A program made the translations under genes and the position numbers. A stretch of 64,000 nucleotides of DNA from Shinisaurus crocodilurus (lineage: Eukaryota; Chordata; Lepidosauria; Squamata; Shinisauridae): assembly GCA_021292165.1 (NCBI GenBank), contig CM037876.1, positions 38,178,575 to 38,242,574 on the forward strand. Direction: 5' to 3'. Under the pieces are notes generated by a model that ran no database searches, was not told the DNA's origin, and saw nothing but the letters and a program-made list of their open reading frames with translations. Positions 54,895 through 64,000 of the stretch are shown piece after piece. The first letter of the stretch is position 1. Each line of letters begins with the position of its first letter.

Positions 54895-55070
54895 TATATA
54901 GCACTGCTTCCTGAGCGATTCACATCTGTTCTTCAGCAACCCTTACATTTACAACAACCCTGTAAAACAGGCAAGCATAATTATCCAGATATTGCACATG
55001 GTGGGTAAAGAAATAATGTCTTGCTTAAGGCTACTCACTGAATTTGTGACTGACTAAATGCAATGCTATT
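54895..55070 (-). mobile_element. ancient MIR SINE
   Basis: 'gcatttatatagcactgctt', 'acaacaaccctgtaaaacag' and 'ttgcttaaggctactcactg' read as a reverse-orientation MIR with the CORE partly preserved. Much older than the MIR-like SINEs nearby. Confidence 0.7.
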
Positions 55071-55312
55071 CACATCTTTAGCCCAACCATGCTTGTTTTT
55101 TAAAAACACAAATAGCCAGCATTGGTGGGGGGGGGGTGTTTGAGCAAGATTGGGACCTTTTTCAGGGGGTAGGGGCTTTAAAACCTTGCCCTCCTTGTGG
55201 TCCTGCTGTGAACCAGGGTGCCTGACACCACTTCTAGTTTATCCCTGACCAAGATCAGAACAAGGGATTGATTCACCATTTCACCACTCTTTTACACTAT
55301 GCCACTAGAGCA

Positions 55313-55520
55313 GAGAAGTGGGCAACTTCTGTGAGTTGGGGGGCATAATACCACCACCCCCCGCTGTGGAACCCACCAGGGACCAGAGTCACTCCTGCCA
55401 CTGCCACAATTGCGGTCACTGTTGCAACTGCTACCAAATTTGCTGCAGGACAAACAAACAAACAAAAAGTGGCGATTTCGCTAAGAAAATGACGCACACA
55501 CCTTGTTTGCAAGAAGCAGA
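55313..55520. mobile_element. possible hAT-like fragment
   Basis: It begins 'gcagagaagtgggcaac', similar to the termini at 1811 and 30667. The remainder is GC-rich and no right end is clear. Confidence 0.3.
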
Positions 55521-55639
55521 ATCACACAGCTGAAAAGCTTCTGGGTGCGCAGTTCTGCTTGCAAATAAGGCAGCAATCCCCACGTGCCTTTTCCTTCCAC
55601 TTATTTGCCGCCGCAAATATGGGTCAGAGGCAGTATGCC

Positions 55640-55775
55640 TGAGCTGGGGAACATGGTTGGGAAAGTACTGCTTGTGGGATCCTGAGGGGCAGCTGGTTGG
55701 CCACTGCATGAACAGAATGCTGGATTAGATGGGACCCTTGGTTTGATCCAGCAGGGCTCTGCTTATGTTCTTAAT
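55640..55775 (+). mobile_element. CR1-type LINE 3' end
   Basis: 'ctgcttgtgggatcctgag', 'agctggttggccactgc', 'cagaatgctggattagatgg' and 'gatccagcagggctctgc' ending in 'ttatgttctta'. Confidence 0.75.
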
Positions 55776-55939
55776 CACTTTGGCAGAGGGGCAGGGAGGG
55801 CACAGAAACAACCATGGGAGGCTGCATATATCCCATGGGCTGGCTGGCTGCTGCCCACCCGTCTACTAGAGCGAAAACCACACCGTGCGTGAAATGTTCA
55901 GTGAAGCAAAGCAACCCTTTTTAAAGACTCATAAGATTC

Positions 55940-56100
55940 TTTGAGAAGCCGTGTAGTACAGGGGCTAGCTAGAGTGTCACACAAAGGGAGGTTCAAATCC
56001 CCACTCGGCCATGAAAATGAACCAGGGAATTTCATCCCCATTGCCATCACTCAGTTTAACCTACCTCACAGGAGTGCTGTGAGGATTAAATGGGGTGGGG
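55940..56100 (+). mobile_element. MIR-like CORE-SINE, degraded
   Basis: 'gccgtgtagtacagggg', 'ggttcaaatccccactcgg', a decayed CORE, then 'acctacctcacaggagtgc' and 'gaggattaaatgg'. The tail is lost just before the hAT MITE at 56132. Confidence 0.7.
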
Positions 56101-56131
56101 GTGGGGAGAGAGACCTAGGGATACTCTAAGC

Positions 56132-56291
56132 CAGTGTTCTCCAACCTTGGGTCCCCAGATGTTTTTGGCCTACAACTCCCAGCATGCCCCAGCCAGCGTA
56201 GCTAAGCCAGTGTTCTCCAACCCAACTGGGCTGGGGCATGCTGGGAGTTGTAGGCCAAAAACATCTGGGGACCCAAGGTTGGAGAACACTG
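56132..56291. mobile_element. palindromic hAT MITE with internal duplicated end
   Basis: It starts 'cagtgttctccaaccttggg', ends 'cccaaggttggagaacactg', and is flanked by the perfect 8-bp duplication ctctaagc (56124-56131 and 56292-56299). In the loop, 21 bp (56202-56222) repeat 56126-56146 exactly, covering six flanking bases plus the first 15 bases of the element. Confidence 0.93.
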
Positions 56292-56399
56292 CTCTAAGCA
56301 AACTGAGCTGATTCACACTTCCTAGAGTAATACACAGATCAGAATTCAGTTATCCTTCACTTTTTTCACCTCCTCAAATTTTGCAATACATTTCATTTC

Positions 56400-57060
56400 T
56401 TTCATTCCTATACCGCCCAATAGCCAAAGCTCTCTGGGCGGTTTACAAAGATTAAAAACCTTAAAAATACAATATTGTACATAATATAAAAACCATTTGC
56501 ATATAAACGTATACACTGACAACACATACGCACATACATATATATAAAAATAATTTTAACAGTCAACACGATTAAGGACTTGATTAAAAACCTTATATGC
56601 TACCAAATGCCTGAGAGTAGAGGAAGACCTTAACCTGGTGCCAAAAAGATGACAAGGTTGGCGCCAAGCTCTCTGGGGAGACCTTTCCATAATTGGGGGC
56701 CACCACGGAGAAAGCCTTCTTCCTTTGTTGCCACCTTCCAAGCCTCCCTCAGAGGAGGCACTTGAAGGAGTGCTTTAGATGATGAGTGTAATATATGGGT
56801 AGGTTCATGTCAGGAGAGGCGCTCAGTCAAGTATTGCGGTCCCAAGCCATGTAAGGCTTTATAGGTCAAAACCAGCACCTTAAATCGGGGGGCTTGGAAA
56901 TGTATAGGTTGCCTGTGCAAGTGGGCCAGAATTGTTGTTATATCTTTGGACCTTCTGGTTTCTGTTATCAATCTGGTCACCGCATTTTGCAGAAGCTGCA
57001 TCTTCTGAACCATCTTCAAAGGCAGCCCACACAGAGTGCATTGCAGTAATCTAACTTGGA
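56400..57060 (-). mobile_element. L2 LINE 3' end
   Basis: The minus strand encodes LQNAVTRLITETRR and then LVLTYKALHGLGPQYLTERL (frame 56810-57019), the conserved C-terminal part of L2 reverse transcriptase, followed by AFSVVAPNYG-like coding remnants near 56690. The 3' UTR ends in 'gggcggtataggaatgaa' read on the minus strand at 56402-56419. It is the longest L2 fragment here but is 5' truncated and frameshifted. Confidence 0.88.
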
Positions 57061-57064
57061 GGTT

Positions 57065-57807
57065 AACAGAGTTATCAGCTCAGAAAAAGTACCAAAATTC
57101 CATTATTGCAGGACACTATTTTTTAAGATACCAAAGTCACTGGAATTGCAAGCAAGGAACACCAGTCCTATCCATGGAAAACCCAGTTCCAATGAGAAAT
57201 TCTTCATGTGAATGGGTCCTCACAGAGCATTGAAAGGTAGAGACAAAACTGACCTTGTGAACTGGCCTTTACTTTAGGAGAATGTGCATTCTATAGCAAT
57301 ACTGTGCAACTTTGCTTCCTCTTGAAAATATAAAGGATGTAACCATGATAAGCAATTTGCATTGCTTGCTTCTAGCAAATGTGTGCATTTCTGTAAACAG
57401 ACTCACATGTTATTATTCCTTCAAATTCTTTGCCAACAGCTCCATCTTCAGGCCTCACTCAGTAAATGCTAGCTTTCTTTCTAAATGGCTAAAAGCTTGG
57501 GGTGGGAATGGTTTTGGCAGGGTTGTTTTTTCTCAGAACTGCAGACTGTTAAAAAGTATCTACAGTATGGGAAATCTAGGTGAATCTCTTCACATATTTG
57601 AACTTTAATATAGACTATAGATTTGTGTCGCATTATCACATAACAATATTTTCAAAGTAAAGGTATGACTATGAGGTTAATTTTGGTATCCTGTTGTCTT
57701 GAGGTATATATACTTCAAACAAAACACTAAGGAAAGTTGTTACAAAAGCCTAGTTCCATACATGCATTAAAGAGTACATGCTAGTGGATCAGGATGATGG
57801 TCTAAAC
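57065..57807. other. unassigned stretch
   Basis: No gene, transposon ends or LINE remnants were recognised. Frames are short. Confidence 0.25.
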
Positions 57808-58083
57808 CCCACAGTGCCACCCCTGGTGTGCCCCCCCCCAAAAAAAAGATCACAAAAAAATGAGCATTAATGCTAAGCACTAAACAGGCCTAATTTAGCT
57901 TGTTTTGCTGCTATATGGGTCAAATTTAGCTTCAAAACAAGTGAAATTTGGCCTGTTTAGCACTCCATAGCACTAACATGACCATTTCTTTTGTAAAAGA
58001 AAAAAAAGAATGCAGGCATCCCATAGAGTGTGCCCTAGAGGGGTGAAAATAGCCCCCAGGCCCCCCGAAGTTGCCCATTCCTG
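57808..58083. mobile_element. hAT-like element with internal palindrome
   Basis: The right end 'agttgcccattcctg' is of hAT type. Flanks gtctaaac and gtctaagc match at 7 of 8. The interior has an inverted pair, 'agcactaaacaggcc' and 'ggcctgtttagcact'. The left end is degraded. Confidence 0.6.
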
Positions 58084-58089
58084 GTCTAA

Positions 58090-59510
58090 GCATTAGCAAA
58101 AATTCATTTTATCCTATTGCTTTTTGAAACAGTGACCAGTGACCACGTTTTTTAAGAATATCAGTAACACCCATGTCCCTCTGACAGAGATCACAGGAAT
58201 GGCAACATTACAACTCTGCCAGAATGCAAAATGTTTCAGAAATATTCTCCATTGTCCTATCTATTGTCTACCAAACCATAGTTTTCTACTCTTCTTTATC
58301 AGTGGTCCAAATGAGGAGCTTTACCAATGGACCCAGTCTTTGAAGGGTGTTGACAGCACAAGATGCCACTCACTCCTGTGGAATACATTTGAGAACTGAG
58401 CTGCCCTCTCTTTACGTGTCGTTATCCTGGCATCAGCTTTATTTATGCCCCTGGAAAAAGAAATGTTTGAGCAAGAGAGACCAAAGGCACATATGGTGTT
58501 GGACTAGGCAATAATGGCAACAGACCCATCAGACAATGCTTCCAATCCCAGGGCCGTCGACCATCCCATCTGCACAGTTGCAGCAAACCTCTGCTAGCAC
58601 AACATCTGCCCTTCAGTTATTACTTGAACAGCTTAACATATTCCAGAACCACCATTCAGTCTGTAAGAGGGGGGACACCAGCGAGGCCTAGGCAGACATG
58701 CCTCAGCAGCCTCTCTGGAGATTTAACTGGAGCCAGATTCACCACAGTCAGTTAAGTACACGTTCCTTTGGTACATGTGTGACTAATCTACTTTTAATTG
58801 AACTCCATTGTTTCCTTGTATTTAGTAAACAAACGTGCATAGGTGCAGAAGCTGCTGCTTGTTTACTGCACAAACAGAATGCAGCTTGCGAGAGCTTTCG
58901 GGAGGCCGTGCTGGCAGTCACTGAAAAAACACAAAATGTTTAATGCACAGGCATATTCTTTTCTTTACACTTTAAAACACACAGAGACACACACACAACT
59001 TTTCCTGGACATTTTCATCCCAGCTGTTTACTGCATGCAATTTTAACAGCTGAGCACAGGCATATTGGAAGGTCTTGTCCCAAACCCAGAAAAAAAGCCA
59101 AGCCAAAACATCTTTCCCTTTGCGCTGAACAGCAAGCTTTTGAAAACATTTTTACTGGCATTATTCTGCCTTACAATCTGAGATTCATCCCTTTCCTCTC
59201 TTTCTTATATCCTCTCTTTCTTTAAATCAAATTGCCAACTGCATTTTACCAACTTTTTGAACCTTAATAATGTTGTTCAACGCAAACCTGATTGCCAACA
59301 CCCTTCTCTGTTTTATTTTTCTGTTTTTCCCATAGCCTCCCCTCATAGTCACAATGGAGAGTTTTATTTTCCATTCTGGTGCTGCACACAGCTCTGAGAG
59401 CAGGAGGCAGTGGTCATGTACGGGATCAGCTGTTACTTTTACTTTTATTGGCCATCTGCAAGGAGATGCTCTGCATTTTTACTCAAAAGTAACTCCCACT
59501 CATTTCAATA
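58090..59510. other. long stretch; possible conserved noncoding DNA
   Basis: No gene. About 58735-58910 ('cttttaattgaactcc', 'gtaaacaaacgtgcatagg', a forkhead-like 'gtaaacaaac') and 59090-59340 lack repeat words. Regulatory content is only a guess from composition. Confidence 0.25.
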
Positions 59511-59512
59511 GC

Positions 59513-59830
59513 TAGGGATGTGTGAGGATTTTGTTTGGGTGGTGGGGGTGGAAATCCGATGGACTAGCCAGGCTTGACCCCCCCAAAACTCCACCCCACT
59601 TACCTCTTCCTCGGCTCAACTCGCGTTCTTCTGAGTCGAGCTGGGGAAGTGACTTCCAGTTTCCTGGTGGGCTGCTGTTTACATAGAAAATGCCTTGAGA
59701 TATGCCTAGAGTGGCCGCAATTTGAATAATTTGTGCAAATTGTGGCCGCTTTTGACATGTCTTAAGGCATTTTCTATGTAAACAGCAGCCCACTGGGAAC
59801 CCAAAAGTTTGGTGAGCGGCGCGGCGCATG
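59513..59830. mobile_element. hairpin-bearing repeat beginning 'tagggatgtg'
   Basis: Contains a perfect 29-bp inverted repeat: 59668-59696 against 59764-59792 (core 'ctgtttacatagaaaatgcc'), with a 67-bp spacer. GC-rich flanks include 'gagcggcgcggcgcatg'. The left end resembles the right end of 34440-34890. Probably a non-autonomous DNA transposon; no duplication was identified. Confidence 0.5.
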
Positions 59831-59834
59831 CCAG

Positions 59835-61400
59835 CTTTTGGACCAACTCAGCAGGCACAGCAGCAGTGTCCACCAAGCCGCAGACGGGTCAATTCCCAGC
59901 AGATTAGCCCATGGTAAATGCACATAGGATTGCAACCTTCAGGTCATTTCAGCTAACCTGCTAGTAAGCATAACAACCCAGGTTCCCATGCCTATGCATT
60001 ATTTTTCTGGGTGCAGTACACACTTGTAACATGGGGCCATTTGTCCGTTTTTAAAAAATGCAGGGCTAATTGGTGTCCTTTATCTTCTCTAGGTCTCTTC
60101 GCTGGAGGTCTGTACAGCTGCCTGAGCTGAACTGGTAGCAAAACATGAGTGGCAAATGCCTTTTAGACAATGTTCTCTGCCCATGGATTGCCTCGGTTCT
60201 TCCATAACATGTGGACACCAGAGGCATAACTCATTCATTCACAGTTTACTGCTCAGAATATTGCTTGTTCTGTTCTAACACTATTTCTCATTGTCTTCAG
60301 CAGATCACAAACTCTTACAAGATCTGGACGCCATTAGGTCTCATGGTAATGAATCCCAGACCTCTGGGCCCACGTGAAGCACTCCCACTAGCACATGATT
60401 GGGCACTGCCTAGTAGTCCAAATGGGACCAAGATCAGCTGCCATCAAGAGAGCCAGAACAAAACAGTTTTTGGTCCATCCCTCACTTTTCAACAAGATAT
60501 GTGAAAAGGTTCTTGAAGTTTTGTTGAATGACACTACACAGCACAGGCTGGATTTACAGACAGATGGCAAGACAGATATAACGCAGCAAATGTTTAAGAA
60601 TGGGATGTGGTAGAACTGTGTACAATGATTACAAATTACAATGATTATTTCATTCCCCTGCCATCATTTTCTCCTATAATGTCCATGTGAGACAGGAAGG
60701 TCCATTAAATAGGGTGGCCGTATGTCCTACTTTACAGAGGACAGTCCTCTATTTAAATATGTCCTCTATTTCAAGGCCTGTCTAGTTCAAGTCCGGTTTA
60801 AAGATAAAGAACCATAAGAAGGGAGAGCAGCAGGAGCCTTGATGTTGCCCACAAACAGCAGTTGGACAGTCTTCCCCCTACCTATGGTCACCTACCTGAT
60901 CACAGTGCTTCCCAATACATGATGAGATGTATTGCAATTCAATTATAATTTCTATATATTTCATTTTTAATTTTTAAATTAATCATACTTATAATTTGAT
61001 TTCTAAAGTTGCATCTATACGGATTGTGAGAGGCCGTGCATGAGGGGAAAGTTAGCTAGACTCGCTACTCCACCTGAAAGTAATTGTGGCATTGCGAAGG
61101 AAGGCGGCAGGAGGAGAAGGCAAGGACTCCTGCATGTGAAGCCGTACAACAGACAGGCAAGCTTTGGTTTTGGTAGGACTAATTGAGGACAGGACTAAGG
61201 TATGAGAACAGCGTGAGCCTCTATGGTGATCATGAGCCAGCTATCATTCGTTTAAGGTCAAGCTGGAAAAAAAATATTTCGCTTTCTCACAGAGCTGAGG
61301 GAGGCTAGACTATCTCTGAGAGGCGTTGTCTTGAAGAACTTATTACAAGTGAGGACTTGTCCAGGATCAGGTTATTTCCTGTTTCCAGGAATACAAACCC
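59835..61400. other. unassigned stretch upstream of the gypsy element
   Basis: 60713-60780 has 'agggtggccgtatgtcc' and 'gtcctctatttaaatatg', a short DNA-transposon-like fragment. The 5' LTR and primer-binding site of the downstream gypsy element should lie in or near 60900-61420, but I could not place them. Confidence 0.3.
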
Positions 61401-61429
61401 AGGAAATAAAATAAAAAATGGATTTTGCT

Positions 61430-61860
61430 GCATTCAAGGAGTAGATAGCAAAATCCCAGGGAGAATTGTTGGAAAGACTAGTACTGTGTTACCAGGCAGC
61501 ACAGGAAGCCCTGGTAAGGGAAACAGCAGCAGCCTTAAAAGGGCCAGTGGCTCCATTGAAGGCAAAACAAGCACTCAATGCAACCTTTAGGCTGACAAAG
61601 TTGATCAAGGAGGATGATATAGAAGTTTATCTGGTGACCTTTGAGTGTGGTGGCCTGATGGCCTAGAGGACAACGGGCATCTCTATTAGCTCCTTATTTA
61701 ACAGGCCCAGCCCAAACAATATACAGGTCTCTTAGTAATGTTGATGCCTTAGAGTAGAGTATGACAAAGTAAAAACAGCCATTTTGGATAAATATCAAAT
61801 GACTGAAGAAACGTACAGACAACGGTTTAGGAGTTACATATGAGCCAAAGCAGAGATTCC
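61430..61860 (+). pseudogene. gypsy gag remnant with SCAN-like segment
   Basis: Decayed gag of a Ty3/gypsy-type retrotransposon. An open part (61466-61666) contains LTKLIKEDDIEVYLVTFE. After stops and frameshifts, AILDKYQMTEETYRQRF occurs at about 61775-61835. Both match the helical capsid-like region that is homologous to the SCAN domain of vertebrate zinc-finger proteins. In an intact element this protein would form the cytoplasmic particle that packages element RNA. Several stops and a C run at 61859-61870 show that it is not functional. Confidence 0.7.
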
Positions 61861-62309
61861 CCCCCCCCCCCATGAAACTGCCACTGCTCTAGAAGAATTA
61901 GCATGGAAATGGTTAAAACCAGCTGGTCCAGATGGGGAAGCTGTAATGGACAAAGATGTTATTGAACAGTTCTTACAAGTAATGCCCCCTAAATGACAGT
62001 CCTGGATCATTCTAGCTGCTGAAATGCCTTTTGTTAGCTTAGAAAGGGGAACAACTGATAAGCCAGCTGGAGATAGTAAGGAAGAGAGACGGCCCAGAGG
62101 CTCAGACTACAGAACTATGGGACTGGGGAGAGGGTGACCCAAGGGTCCTGATCCTGTAGGAGAATGGAAAAGCAGACCCAGGTACAATATTTTGCACACT
62201 TGGAAGGGAAAGACTCCTATGATTGGAGGAGGAGGAGCTGAAGCAAGCATCCCCAGTCGGGAAACAGGGAAAGGGTCCCAACAGAGAGAATCTCAACTCG
62301 GGATAAGTC

Positions 62310-62375
62310 ACGGGGACCATATTTTACTTGTGGGTAGATTGGACATTGTCAAGGAGATTGCCCCATGATAGATTG
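62310..62375 (+). pseudogene. degenerate gag zinc knuckle
   Basis: At 62318-62368 one frame gives YFTCG, a stop, then IGHCQGDCP. This is the CCHC pattern (C-x2-C-x4-H-x4-C) with the first Cys changed to Tyr and a stop in place of one residue. In gag, such knuckles bind genomic RNA. Confidence 0.7.
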
Positions 62376-62439
62376 TGATTGCCTGGAGTCTGCCATATGA
62401 ACTGGTTATGTGGAGGTGAAGGGAGACAACCCTTTGTGG

Positions 62440-62690
62440 GCGCAGGCTCAATCATGGGGCCAGCCTGTAAAGGCCCTGCTAGATACTGGACATGCACTTA
62501 CAATAGCAAGGGCAGACCTGGTGCCAGCTGGGTTCTTGGGCCCTGAAATGTATTAATGGAGATGAGGGTTCATGTCCCTCAGTGCTGACAACTATTGAGG
62601 TTGGACCATATGAGGCATCCTAAGTGGTATCACTAGCATTAGACTTACCAGTGCCATACTGCTGGAAAGAGACTTTCCTTACTAGAAACA
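62440..62690 (+). pseudogene. gypsy aspartic protease remnant
   Basis: The retroviral-type catalytic triplet Asp-Thr-Gly is present (62482-62490) in the context ALLDTGHALTIARADLVP. A later hydrophobic stretch, LALDLPVPY at about 62635-62660, fits the C-terminal part of the domain. Frameshift and stop after the active-site region. In an intact element it would cleave the gag-pol polyprotein. Confidence 0.75.
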
Positions 62691-62929
62691 AGTATTGGCA
62701 GAAAATTGTTCCTCACAAGAGGGAGGGGCAGGAACGTCTTTTATTTCAGAAACATTTGCAGAAAAAGGGGGCTCTATGTCACGGGAGATCCCTCTGCTGC
62801 TCTTTGGGGAAGTGATCCAGAATTTTGAGACTGGCAGACAAAAGATGACTCCTTACAAAAGGTAAGGGACTTGGTTGCTGTAAGGGATGGAGAGGTGTTG
62901 ATGAAACAAAAGCTCAGAGGGAACCACAT

Positions 62930-63860
62930 TTCGAACTGATGAATGGAGTACTGTGGAGGGTGACCCGCTCTTCACCAGCCGGGCAACTAGTTAGGCAAAT
63001 ACTACTAGCACATAGGTGGAGATAAGAGGCCTTATATCAGGCCCATAGTTCTAGATGGGGCGAGCATTTGGGGGTAGCAAAATCACTAGCAAGATTGTTG
63101 TTGTGGTACTGCTTCTGACCCTCTATAAGGGTAGATGTAAATAACTTTTGTAGCACCTGTGAGCGGTGCCAGAGGGCCAGCTTTCAACCTTCATTTCCAG
63201 CCCCCTTACAATTAATGCCAGCAGTGGAGGAGCCTTTCTCGAAAATAGGAATGGACTTCATTGGCTGTCTAAATAGAACAGCCGGGGAAGTCATTTTGTG
63301 TTGGTAATAGTGGACCTTGCAACTAGGTTTCCAGAAGTATATTCTATGAGGTCTGTGAAAGCCCCCATTGTGACAAGTACTCTGGTGAACCTATTTTCTT
63401 GGTTAGGAATACTCCAGGAAATAATTACAGATCAAGCATGGAGCCTTATGTCTCGAGTGTTCACATAAATTTGCCAGCTGCTGCAAATAAAACATCAAAG
63501 AATGTTTGTATACCATCCTCAATCTGATGGTTTGGTAGAGAGATTTCATCAAATGTTAAAATCCATGATAAGGAAGTGTGCAGATGAACACAACACCCAA
63601 TGGGATAGTTACCTGGATTCCCTTATGTTTGCCATCAGAGAGGTGCCTCAGTTATCATTAAAGATGGCACTGTTTCAATTATTATATGGCCATATTATAC
63701 GGCCCATGGCACTGCTAGCAGACAGGTGCGAGGACCCTTGGCACTGCTAGCAGATAGGTGGGTTGGGTTGGACTCCCCAGAAGAAGGAGAAGTTGAGCCA
63801 TATATTCACCAATTGCAGACTCAGTTGTTGGATATGAGTAAACTGGCCCAGAGACAATTA
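62930..63860 (+). pseudogene. gypsy integrase remnant
   Basis: A zinc-binding HHCC region (His pair in HSSRWGEHLG near 63040-63075, then CSTCERCQ at 63151-63174) is followed by the catalytic core: first Asp in IGMDFIG (63254-63256), second Asp in ITDQAW (63430-63432) and Glu in GLVERFHQ (63538-63540). The last two are 36 codons apart, the canonical D35E spacing, although a stop codon intervenes and the first Asp is in another frame. Integrase inserts the cDNA. It follows protease with no reverse transcriptase between. Multiple stops make it inactive. Confidence 0.85.
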
Positions 63861-63924
63861 CAGTAGGCTCAGCAGCTCTGTTACCTGATGATAGGGCACT
63901 AGTCTTGCATACAGCACTAGGGAT

Positions 63925-64000
63925 GAATGGAGGGGACTCTTGCAAAGGACCCTATGACGTCCTTCAGAAATTAGGCCTTACCAATTATGAGGTGAAGGTG
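63925..64000 (+). pseudogene. integrase C-terminal GPY/F region, cut by window end
   Basis: CKGPYDVLQKLGLTNYEVKV is the GPY/F-type module found at the C-terminus of many Ty3/gypsy and gamma-retroviral integrases. The element continues beyond the window. Confidence 0.7.

Noticed and set aside
61640..61760. A functional SCAN-domain host gene
   Set aside because: Stops and frameshifts interrupt the region, and zinc knuckle, protease and integrase follow, so it is retroelement gag.

Overview
This is a eukaryotic window with no recognisable host gene: I found no multi-exon coding structure, rRNA or functional tRNA gene, CRISPR array or operon. The repeat content points to a squamate reptile, most likely a lizard. 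CR1 and L2 LINE tails, young MIR-like CORE-SINEs, Sauria-type SINEs, a squamate-like L1, palindromic hAT MITEs, Tigger-like MITEs and Ty3/gypsy-type elements are all mixed together. I cannot name the species from sequence alone.

Layout. 1-6.3 kb: L2 fragments, a hAT MITE and unassigned DNA. 6.8-7.5 kb: a solo LTR with a 5-bp target duplication. 7.6-12.4 kb: palindromic MITEs, two minus-strand CR1 ends and SINEs. 12.4-15.6 kb: repeat-poor DNA that may hold conserved noncoding elements. 15.6-21.6 kb: MITEs, SINEs and the 3' end of a zinc-finger-bearing non-LTR element. 22.4-23.1 kb: a hAT element rich in GACTCGAG words. 24.7-27.7 kb: a 5S-rRNA-derived SINE split by a Tigger-like MITE, then a Sauria SINE split by a GC-rich hAT element, then a second Tigger-like MITE. 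29-34 kb: a second 5S SINE, LINE tails and a second solo LTR. 34.4-36.7 kb: a 5'-truncated L1 with a 17-bp target duplication that was itself hit by a SINE and a MITE. 38-40.2 kb: two large non-autonomous hAT elements. 40.4-57 kb: CR1, L2 and hAT copies, a second GACTCGAG hAT, a third 5S SINE, tandem repeats and large microsatellites. 57-61.3 kb: sparse repeats. 61.4-64.0 kb: the gag-protease-integrase part of a decayed Ty3/gypsy element that runs off the window.

The sequence can be read as an archaeological record: many insertions are resolved to the base by target-site duplications. Eight hAT copies have perfect 8-bp duplications (19832, 22427, 26272, 37963, 42591, 48944, 52411 and 56132), and others are 7 of 8. 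The TA, 5-bp and 17-bp duplications expected of Tigger-like MITEs, LTRs and L1 are also present.

Three points deserve most attention. (1) Non-autonomous hAT elements carry unrelated GC-rich or promoter-like interiors, including an open frame with a signal-peptide-like start, which suggests capture of host gene 5' ends. (2) The terminal gypsy element has a SCAN-like gag and integrase domains directly after protease, as expected for the unusual Gmr1-like gene order. (3) Three copies of a SINE join a 5S rRNA head to a CR1-type tail.

All calls come from reading the sequence by eye. Family names are from memory and were not searched.
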